DNA of 5,082 nucleotides from NCBI GenBank assembly GCA_016219145.1, contig JACRCG010000340.1, forward strand, positions 1-5,082, given 5' to 3'. Positions 1 to 5,082 of this stretch are shown in pieces. Origin of the DNA: Deltaproteobacteria bacterium. GTDB taxonomy: Bacteria > Desulfobacterota > Desulfuromonadia > Geobacterales > Pseudopelobacteraceae. A model generated the notes under the pieces. It saw only the letters and a program-made list of their open reading frames with translations, was not told the DNA's origin and did no database searches. How positions within the stretch are numbered: the first letter of the stretch is position 1; the number at the start of each line of letters is the position of its first letter. Made by a program: the position numbers and the translations under genes.

Positions 1-1108
1 CTATGAGGGCAACACGGAGGGGTATGTTATTGTCGTCGAGCCGATATTTTTCCTCGCTCTCCCTCAGAACGGTTTCCTGCTGATGCAGTGTGTCAGCCAT
101 CGTACGCAGGCTGCGGGAGAGCTGGTTAAATTCGGTGACCGACGATAACGGCCACTCGCTGATCACTTTTCCCTGAGCGATATCCTGAGCATGACCGGTC
201 AGCTCATCGAAGCGTGAGGCCAGTCTCTGCGCCAGATAGGCTGAGGTGACTACTCCGCAGCAGACGGCTATCAGAATTCCTGCCAGAACAATCAGGGAGA
301 TGTAAATCGGCGTGCGGTAGAGCGAGGCGTTCGTCTTTGCCACAATGACGTGCCAGTCCACGCTTTTGATCTGGATAATGCTGCCGGTCATCGAGCTTCC
401 GGAGAAATCGAATTGTCCGGTAGTATCGGCATCACTCCTGATACCGTCGCGGACCAGCTGAATATTGCCGATATTGAGTTGTTGGGCCGTGTAGAGACCG
501 TTGTTGTCGGCTACAACCTGACCTTTATGGTCGACGATCAGTATCAGAAGCTCTTTCTCAGTGCTGATCCGCTGGAGGAATTTTGTCAGGAGAGCCAGGT
601 CAACCTCGCCGATAACGGTTGCATCTTCACCGGGCGCGCCGTACGCCACCACCAGTCCGCCGTAGATAACCGAAAGAAACGTCTCTGACCAGAGCGCCTT
701 TTTTCTCTTGGTAACCTCCAGAAAGAGCGGGTTGCGGGAAAGGTTGATGCCGATCTGATCGTCGTGCTGTTCCTTGTAATCCTGCTTGAGAGCCACATCC
801 AAAACCGTGCCGTCGGGAGCGATTTCATACAGACTGCCCATGGCATCGGTCGAGCCCAGCAGGGATTCAAGGTGCTGATTCCCGCGCCGCAAGGATGCGG
901 CTGCCCTGACAATGGCAGCGCCGGTTTCGAGATGGCTTTCCACCTGCATGCCGACAGCACGCGCCAGCAGGATCTGCCGTTCACCGACATCCTTGCTGGC
1001 GTGCGGCAATATCCAGAAGAAACCTAAAAGCAGCATGACTGCAAACGGCAGAATAATTGCCGCCAGAGACTGGAGTGTCAGAACCCGGCGCAGAGGATGG
1101 ATGGACAT
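1..1108 (-). CDS. Membrane sensor protein, dCache-HAMP-PAS (probable histidine kinase), C-terminus outside window
   Basis: The frame is open from the ATG at 1108 to the left edge, giving 369 codons of an unfinished gene. A first membrane helix lies at about residues 12-34 and a second at about 268-292. The roughly 230 residues between them are periplasmic and look like a double Cache domain (IGINLSRNPLF, then WSETFLS, GGLVVAYGAP, and a second subdomain with LLILIVDHKGQVV). A HAMP-like stretch follows (about 290-345, FDELTGHAQDIAQGK), then a linker ending RESEEKYR and the first residues of a PAS domain (NIPLRVALI, cut at residue 369). I do not see the amino-acid-binding Cache motif of the YxxxxRxWY type. 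GGAG seven bases before the ATG supports this start, and the binding-protein stop lies two bases upstream. The output domain is missing; a histidine kinase is the best guess from PAS position and neighbours, but a diguanylate cyclase or other output is possible. Confidence 0.88.
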   Translation of the reverse strand, partial: MSIHPLRRVLTLQSLAAIILPFAVMLLLGFFWILPHASKDVGERQILLARAVGMQVESHLETGAAIVRAAASLRRGNQHLESLLGSTDAMGSLYEIAPDGTVLDVALKQDYKEQHDDQIGINLSRNPLFLEVTKRKKALWSETFLSVIYGGLVVAYGAPGEDATVIGEVDLALLTKFLQRISTEKELLILIVDHKGQVVADNNGLYTAQQLNIGNIQLVRDGIRSDADTTGQFDFSGSSMTGSIIQIKSVDWHVIVAKTNASLYRTPIYISLIVLAGILIAVCCGVVTSAYLAQRLASRFDELTGHAQDIAQGKVISEWPLSSVTEFNQLSRSLRTMADTLHQQETVLRESEEKYRLDDNNIPLRVALI

Positions 1109-1110
1109 GG

Positions 1111-2226
1111 TTACTCTCCGGTTACGTACTGGTTCCCTCGAATGACGCTGACAAAATTCTTGCGGTCGGCATCACCGAAGCGGTCGATATTCAGCGGCTG
1201 CTGCACACCCTGAAAGACTTTCTTTTCGATGATGACATCCTTGATGCTGGCGCTACCCGTGCGAAGCGCAAATGCCTCCAGCGCAACCAGCCCCGCATCG
1301 TATCCGGCAACACCGGCAAAGCCCGGATCCTGGTTGAAGCGGGCCCGGTAGGCGGTCAAAAAATCCTTGAAGCGTTGGGAGTTATCGTTTCTGTCAAAAA
1401 AATGGGAGACAACAACTCCTTCTGCCGCAGCGCCGGCCATCTCCATGAAGCGCTCTGTCGAAGCCCACTCGGACATGGCAATGCGCTGGCCCGGAGCAAA
1501 CTTGCGCAGCTGCTGACAGATCAGGGCCGAATCGACAGCATTGCTGATGATCATAACGGAATCGGCTTTCGCCGCCAGCAGCTCCTTGACCAGAGGCTGA
1601 AAGATCATATCCTTGCTGGATGGAAAACTCCTGACCTGAATGACCCTGCCGCCCAGCGCCGTGAATGCGGATCGGAAGTCATTAAGCCAGCTTTCGGTGT
1701 ACGATTTGTTGTTGATGTCGTAAATGGCGGCAACGGTACGGATGCCGAGCTTTTCAAACTGGTAGCGGGCGTTTTTTGCGGCGTAGCTGGTGGTAGTGCC
1801 GGCGACGCGGATAAAATTATCGTCCTTGCCGGAGAGATCAGGGGTCGTAACGGTCGGACTCAGCAGGATACTTTTGGAAGCGTTTATCTGTGGCATCATC
1901 ACCATGGCCATGCTGCTGGTCATGAGGCCAATTATCAGCTCCATGTTCTGACTGAGAAGTTCGCCTACCACCCGTTTGGCCGTTTCAGGGTTCTGTTCAT
2001 CATCCCTGACGACCAGCACGACAGGGCGGCCGTTTATACCGCCGGCGGCATTACGCTGTTCCACCGCCAGCTGGACGCCATTTCGGCCGGCAACCCCCAG
2101 ATCGGCTGCTTTGCCGGTCAGGCCACCCACAAAACCGATTTGTAGCGGCTCGGGCTTCTTGCAGGATGCAAGAAAAATCCATGCTGCCAGACATAGTGTC
2201 AGACGCGAAAATGTTCCAAATCTCAT
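1111..2226 (-). CDS. Periplasmic binding lipoprotein, LivK-like (type 1 fold) ABC-type substrate-binding family
   Basis: A 371-residue secreted ligand-binding protein. The N-terminus is a lipoprotein signal peptide: R2 and R8, a hydrophobic stretch at 9-20, then lipobox L19-A20-S21-C22, so the mature protein would be lipid-anchored at C22. From residue 29 it shows the family signature of branched-chain amino acid / amide binding proteins: GFVGGLTG, then a GVQLAVEQ stretch, AAGGINGRP, and a DDEQNP turn. Length is normal for the family, and the two-lobed type 1 binding fold is expected. The ligand cannot be read from sequence; the family covers amino acids, amides, aromatic acids and other small solutes. 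The start at 2226 overlaps the upstream kinase stop, and AGGAGGGA sits seven bases before it. No permease or ATPase gene is in the window. Because sensor kinases flank it on both sides, a role in signalling (presenting ligand to a sensor, as LuxP does for LuxQ) is at least as likely as transport. That role is inference. Confidence 0.93.
   Translation of the reverse strand: MRFGTFSRLTLCLAAWIFLASCKKPEPLQIGFVGGLTGKAADLGVAGRNGVQLAVEQRNAAGGINGRPVVLVVRDDEQNPETAKRVVGELLSQNMELIIGLMTSSMAMVMMPQINASKSILLSPTVTTPDLSGKDDNFIRVAGTTTSYAAKNARYQFEKLGIRTVAAIYDINNKSYTESWLNDFRSAFTALGGRVIQVRSFPSSKDMIFQPLVKELLAAKADSVMIISNAVDSALICQQLRKFAPGQRIAMSEWASTERFMEMAGAAAEGVVVSHFFDRNDNSQRFKDFLTAYRARFNQDPGFAGVAGYDAGLVALEAFALRTGSASIKDVIIEKKVFQGVQQPLNIDRFGDADRKNFVSVIRGNQYVTGE
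1114..1119 (-). promoter_or_regulatory. Ribosome binding site of the dCache sensor, inside the lipoprotein 3' end
   Basis: GGAGAG directly precedes the lipoprotein TAA stop (1113-1111) and stands five bases before the ATG at 1108. It supports this start for the sensor gene and suggests that the two genes are translated from one message. Confidence 0.75.
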
Positions 2227-4331
2227 GATGATGTCCCTCCTGCCGTCAGGCCATGTTCACCGGTATCGCTGATTCTTTTTATCGCCACTTTCAAATCGCT
2301 GACCTTGTACGGCTTCTGAATGAAACCGGCCAGCCCCTTGCCGACGAACTTCTGGGTGACCTCCTGCTCGTTGTAGCCGCTGCTGATGATCACCTTTACA
2401 TCCGGTTTCAGCTGTCGCAGTTTCCGGAAACATTCCTCGCCGTCCATGTGCGGCATGGTCAGATCCATGATTACCAGGGAGATGTCAGGATTTTGCCCGA
2501 AGGTTCTGATCGCCTCCCGGCCGTCGGCGGCTGTGATGACGGTGAAGCCGAGTTCCGTGAGCATGGCCGTCCCGAGATCACGGATGGTTATCTCGTCGTC
2601 CACCAGCAGCACCGTGCCGCTGCCATGCCAGTCGTCGTCCGGCTTATCCCCGCCTGAAGGTCCGCTCGGCAGATCGGAGGCCGGCAGCAGAATCTTGAAG
2701 GTAGTGCCTTTCCGAGGTTCGCTGTAGACCTTGATACCCCCCTTGTGGCCGCGTACTATGCCCTGCACGGCCGCCATGCCCAGGCCGCGTCCGGTGAACT
2801 TGGTAGTGAAGAACGGGTCGAACAGCTTTGCCATGGTTTCCTTGTCCATGCCGCAGCCGGTGTCGGCAACTTCGATATAGACGTAGAGTCCGTCAACTAT
2901 GTTCTCATCCAGCCAGATGTCTTTCAGATAGCTCCGGTCACACTCCATAAAGCCGGTGGTAATGGCTATCACGCCGCTTCTGTCGCCGATCGCTTCCGAG
3001 GCGTTAATAACCAGATTCATGACGATCTGGCGCATCTGGGTGGCGTCAACTTCCACTAGCGGCAGCTGGTTGTGCAGGTTGAGGCGCAGCACCGCCTTTT
3101 TGGATATGGAGACTTCCAGCATGTGCAGCATCTCCTCCAGCATGCGGTTCAGATCTATATTCTCGATCACGAACCTCCCCTTGCCGGAATAGGCCAGCAT
3201 CTGCTTGGCCAGATCAGCCGCCCGGGCGGCCGCTTCTTCAATGCGGTGCAGGTTGTCCACGGCGGGGGACTCCCTGTTGATCCGCATCAGCGCCAGATCG
3301 GCGTTGCCGATGATGGCGGTCAGGATGTTGTTGAAGTCGTGGGCGATGCCCCCAGCCAGTACCCCCAGACTCTCCAGCTTCTGGGTATGCAGAAGTTGTT
3401 GCTCCAGCTTTTTACGCTCATCCTCGGCACGCCTGCGGGCAATTATTTTCCAGACGGCATCCATGAAGAGCTTCAGATGCATTACATCGCCATCATCATA
3501 ATCAGTCTGTTTATTGGCGATACCAACCACGGCAACGATTGACTCTCCCGCAATCACCGGAATGGTCAGAAAGCGCCCGAGATGAACGTGCCCCTCCGGA
3601 TACCCTTTTTTCAGCGGATTGTGATCGGCGAAATTGTTGACAATGATCGGTTTGCGCTGACGGACAGCTTCGCCCCAGAAACCGGTCTTATCCAGATCGT
3701 AAACGGTCTGCGGCTCAACGATCAGACAATCCTTCATGACGTTTTTTGACCAGGAGTTGAGAATGAATTGCTGTTTGTGCTCATTGTAGAGGTAAATATA
3801 ACCAATCGCACTGCCGGAAAGCTCGATGACTTCGTTGAGGGCATGATCCAGAAATTCCTGCTCATTGGTGAAGGGGTACTGTGTAATATCAAACTGGCTG
3901 GCCAGGCGGCGTTCGTTGTTTTTCAACTCGACATTGAGCTTTTTTACGTCGTCCAGCGTGCTGATAAGGCTGGGAAAAGTAATGGCTTCCGGAATGCGCG
4001 GAATAAAGAGTATGGCCGTCAGGGCGGAAACAGTCGCAGTGAAGGCCTTGACAAGGCCTTCCGGCCAGTAGGCCGGCACGAAAATGGTGTAAGCAGCGAA
4101 GAAATGAGTCGTACCGCAGGAGAGGATGAAAATGGCGAACATGACGAATATCTTGAAAAACGGCAGGTCGCGGCGCTTGGAGGCAAAGTACAGCATGGCG
4201 ATCGGAATCGAATAGTAGGAAATGCCGGTAATAATGTCAGACGCTACATGCAGCACGACCAGCGGTTTCTCCCATGAAAAACAGAAGCCGTGGGCCATGT
4301 AGTCGTTGTTCATGATGTGGTTCATTGGCAT
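2223..4331 (-). CDS. Hybrid histidine kinase with ETR1-like ethylene-binding membrane domain, GAF and receiver
   Basis: A complete 702-residue membrane sensor kinase. Residues 24-115 form three hydrophobic helices resembling the N-terminus of plant ETR1. D32, Y39, I42, P43, C72 and H76 match ETR1 D25, Y32, I35, P36, C65 and H69 at a constant offset of seven, including the Cys and His that hold copper and are needed for ethylene binding. A GAF domain follows (about 155-300, with FWGEAVRQRKP and PEGHVHLGRF), then HisKA with phospho-acceptor H331 (GGIAHDFNN), an N box (N439/N443), G1 box D490-G494, G2 box 514-518, and a receiver (572-688) with D578/D579, phospho-acceptor D623, S650/S651 and K673. 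The start at 4331 is supported by GGAGA six bases upstream. The stop overlaps the next start by four bases (ATGA). In ETR1 the same order of binding domain, GAF, kinase and receiver is found. That it binds ethylene is inference; the kinase call is firm. Confidence 0.95.
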   Translation of the reverse strand: MPMNHIMNNDYMAHGFCFSWEKPLVVLHVASDIITGISYYSIPIAMLYFASKRRDLPFFKIFVMFAIFILSCGTTHFFAAYTIFVPAYWPEGLVKAFTATVSALTAILFIPRIPEAITFPSLISTLDDVKKLNVELKNNERRLASQFDITQYPFTNEQEFLDHALNEVIELSGSAIGYIYLYNEHKQQFILNSWSKNVMKDCLIVEPQTVYDLDKTGFWGEAVRQRKPIIVNNFADHNPLKKGYPEGHVHLGRFLTIPVIAGESIVAVVGIANKQTDYDDGDVMHLKLFMDAVWKIIARRRAEDERKKLEQQLLHTQKLESLGVLAGGIAHDFNNILTAIIGNADLALMRINRESPAVDNLHRIEEAAARAADLAKQMLAYSGKGRFVIENIDLNRMLEEMLHMLEVSISKKAVLRLNLHNQLPLVEVDATQMRQIVMNLVINASEAIGDRSGVIAITTGFMECDRSYLKDIWLDENIVDGLYVYIEVADTGCGMDKETMAKLFDPFFTTKFTGRGLGMAAVQGIVRGHKGGIKVYSEPRKGTTFKILLPASDLPSGPSGGDKPDDDWHGSGTVLLVDDEITIRDLGTAMLTELGFTVITAADGREAIRTFGQNPDISLVIMDLTMPHMDGEECFRKLRQLKPDVKVIISSGYNEQEVTQKFVGKGLAGFIQKPYKVSDLKVAIKRISDTGEHGLTAGGTSS
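2234..2241 (-). promoter_or_regulatory. Strong ribosome binding site for the binding lipoprotein, inside the kinase 3' end
   Basis: AGGAGGGA reads on the minus strand and is followed by the seven-base spacer CATCATC before the ATG at 2226. It lies within the last codons of the upstream kinase (Gly-Gly-Thr near the C-terminus), and the kinase stop overlaps the new start as ATGA. This arrangement points to coupled translation and fixes the lipoprotein start. Confidence 0.85.
2409..2462. repeat. 54-base perfect direct repeat, copy 1 (receiver of ETR1-like kinase)
   Basis: Identical base for base to 4521-4574. It encodes residues 624-641 of the kinase, from just after the phospho-acceptor Asp through MPHMDGEECFRKL. 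Identity continues with two mismatches for about 20 further bases at the left end. It arises from duplication of the hybrid kinase genes, not from a mobile element. Confidence 0.9.
3972..4283 (-). other. Predicted ethylene-binding (ETR1-like) three-helix domain within the hybrid kinase
   Basis: This stretch encodes residues 17-120 of the kinase at 4331-2223. Helix 1 (about 24-50) carries D32, Y39, I42 and P43. Helix 2 (about 58-84) carries F65, I69, C72 and H76 in the block CGTTH, which parallels CGATH of ETR1. Helix 3 (about 92-113) ends before a predicted coiled linker to GAF. The spacing matches the plant protein with no insertion or deletion through residue 76. ETR1 E38 is replaced by A45. 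In plants C65 and H69 bind the copper cofactor at the ethylene site; bacterial relatives such as the Synechocystis receptor use the same fold. The match was made from memory of the ETR1 sequence, not from a search. Confidence 0.85.
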
Positions 4332-4337
4332 GCAATT

Positions 4338-4342
4338 CTCCG
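4338..4342 (-). promoter_or_regulatory. Ribosome binding site of the ETR1-like hybrid kinase
   Basis: GGAGA (4342-4338 region on the minus strand) lies six bases before the ATG at 4331. It favours that ATG over the in-frame Met codons at residues 3, 7 and 12, which would stand too far from it. Confidence 0.7.
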
Positions 4343-4373
4343 GAGTTATCAGATTTTTGAACGTATCCCTATT

Positions 4374-5082
4374 TTAATTAACCATATTCCTGATCGCCGC
4401 TCTCAATTCGCTCAGCTTGTACGGCTTTTGAATAAAGCCGGCCAGACCCTTTCCGGCGAACTTCTGCGTCACTTCATATTCACTGTAGCCGCTGGACATG
4501 ATCACCCTTACATCCGGTTGCAGCTGTCGCAGTTTCCGGAAACATTCCTCGCCGTCCATGTGCGGCATGGTCAGGTCCAGGATCACCAGGGCTATTTCCG
4601 GGTGTTCGCTGAATGCGGCCAGCGCTTCGTTGCCGTCATTAGCGGTTATCGGCCTGAAACCCAACTCCTTGAGCATTTCGGCCCCGATTCCGCGAATCGT
4701 TTCCTCGTCATCTACCAGCAGGACTGTGCCGCTCCCCTTCCAATCATCGTTTGGGCTTTCCTGGTCGAACAGCTCGGCCGGTTTGGCGCTGGCCGGCAGC
4801 AATATTTTGAAGCTGCTGCCCCGGCCCGGCTCACTGTAAACCTTGATGGCCCCCTTGTGACCACGCACGATTCCCAGAACTGTCGACATGCCCAGCCCCC
4901 GTCCGGTGAACTTGGTGCTGAAAAAAGGGTCGAACAGCCGGGATAATGTCTCACTGTCCATGCCGCAGCCGCTATCTGAAATTTCCAGGTAGACATACAG
5001 TCCGTCGGTCAGATTTTCATCCAGCCAGACATCTTTCAGGTAGCTGTCGTCACAGTCCATGCAGCCGGTCGTGACCGCGATC
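4374..5082 (-). CDS. Hybrid sensor histidine kinase, C-terminal part (HATPase_c + receiver), 5' end outside window
   Basis: This is the C-terminal end of a hybrid histidine kinase, which would autophosphorylate on a His lying outside the window and pass the phosphate to its own receiver Asp. The reading frame stays open to the right edge: the seven codons before the ATG at 5060 read IAVTTGC and align with the same stretch of the next kinase. The ATG at 5060 is therefore internal, not the start. Visible are the ATPase G1 box (DSGCGM), DPFF and the G2 box (GRGLGM), then a short linker and a receiver with the acidic pair in LLVDDEE, the phospho-acceptor Asp in LVILDLTMPHMDG (codon 4577-4575), SSGY and the Lys in IQKPYK. 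Unlike its downstream paralogue it stops soon after the receiver, at TAA 4376-4374. Sensor and HisKA regions are not visible, so its input is unknown. The gene lies 42 bases upstream of the next kinase, on the same strand. Confidence 0.93.
   Translation of the reverse strand, partial: IAVTTGCMDCDDSYLKDVWLDENLTDGLYVYLEISDSGCGMDSETLSRLFDPFFSTKFTGRGLGMSTVLGIVRGHKGAIKVYSEPGRGSSFKILLPASAKPAELFDQESPNDDWKGSGTVLLVDDEETIRGIGAEMLKELGFRPITANDGNEALAAFSEHPEIALVILDLTMPHMDGEECFRKLRQLQPDVRVIMSSGYSEYEVTQKFAGKGLAGFIQKPYKLSELRAAIRNMVN
4521..4574. repeat. 54-base perfect direct repeat, copy 2 (receiver of upstream partial kinase)
   Basis: Second copy of the stretch at 2409-2462, in the same codon phase and at the same place in the receiver domain. 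The two copies lie 2112 bases apart in the same orientation, so they could support recombination that deletes or fuses the intervening kinase. Confidence 0.9.

Noticed and set aside
1..62. Apparent internal deletion of a PAS core, with SEEKYR joined to what looks like a PAS C-terminal strand (LDDNNIPLRVALI).
   Set aside because: The spacing from YR to NIP equals that of ordinary PAS starts of the type YRxxxxNIPxRVALID, so this is simply the beginning of a PAS domain cut by the window edge.
1057..2145. Long plus-strand open frame of 362 codons opposite the lipoprotein gene.
   Set aside because: It lies wholly antisense to a gene with signal peptide, lipobox, family signature and ribosome binding site. 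Its own product shows no recognisable domain, and such mirror frames are common in GC-rich genes.
2421..2430. Palindrome TTTCCGGAAA, also at 4532-4541, as a repeated regulator site.
   Set aside because: It lies inside the conserved receiver codons for Phe-Arg-Lys in both paralogues and is explained by the shared coding sequence.
4338..4345. Palindrome CTCCGGAG over the kinase ribosome binding site as a possible operator or hairpin.
   Set aside because: It is only eight bases with no loop or extended arms, and the perfect match is expected by chance near a GGAG motif.
4332..4373. Gap between the two hybrid kinases as a promoter or terminator site.
   Set aside because: Only 42 bases; no hairpin followed by T residues and no convincing -35/-10 or -24/-12 pair. 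It contains just the ribosome binding site.
4290..4946. Plus-strand open frame of 218 codons opposite the partial kinase, with a similar antisense frame at 2253-2657.
   Set aside because: The similarity between these two plus-strand frames is only the reflection of the paralogous kinases on the other strand.
4374..5060. ATG at 5060 as the start of a stand-alone ATPase-receiver protein.
   Set aside because: The frame continues upstream to the window edge with residues matching the neighbouring kinase, so this Met is internal.

Overview
The window carries four protein-coding genes, all on the minus strand. They are packed head to tail with a 42-base gap, a 4-base overlap and a 2-base gap, so they look like one transcription unit read from right to left. 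The two outer genes run off the window edges. I see no promoter, terminator, RNA gene, CRISPR array or mobile element. The moderately GC-rich coding style, the wealth of hybrid histidine kinases and the GAF / NtrB-like kinase / receiver layout suggest a Geobacter-like member of the Desulfobacterota (former Deltaproteobacteria). That placement is inference from protein style only.

In order of transcription: (1) positions 5082-4374 hold the C-terminal part of a hybrid histidine kinase (ATPase domain plus receiver). (2) Positions 4331-2223 hold a complete 702-residue hybrid histidine kinase. Its N-terminal three-helix membrane domain matches the copper-dependent ethylene-binding domain of plant ETR1 receptors, and it is followed by GAF, HisKA, HATPase and receiver domains. 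(3) Positions 2226-1111 hold a lipoprotein of the branched-chain-amino-acid type (LivK-like) periplasmic binding family, with no transporter genes beside it in the window. (4) Positions 1108-1 hold the N-terminal part of a membrane sensor: periplasmic double-Cache domain, HAMP domain, and the start of a PAS domain cut by the window edge.

The cassette looks like a multi-input signalling locus rather than a transport operon. One kinase would sense a small membrane-permeable ligand (ethylene, or another ligand of the copper site). A periplasmic binding lipoprotein probably presents or reports a solute. A Cache-domain sensor reads the periplasm. The first two kinases are close paralogues in their catalytic and receiver parts (about three quarters identical by eye), including a 54-base stretch identical at every position, so they may share downstream partners. 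The output regulator is not in the window.
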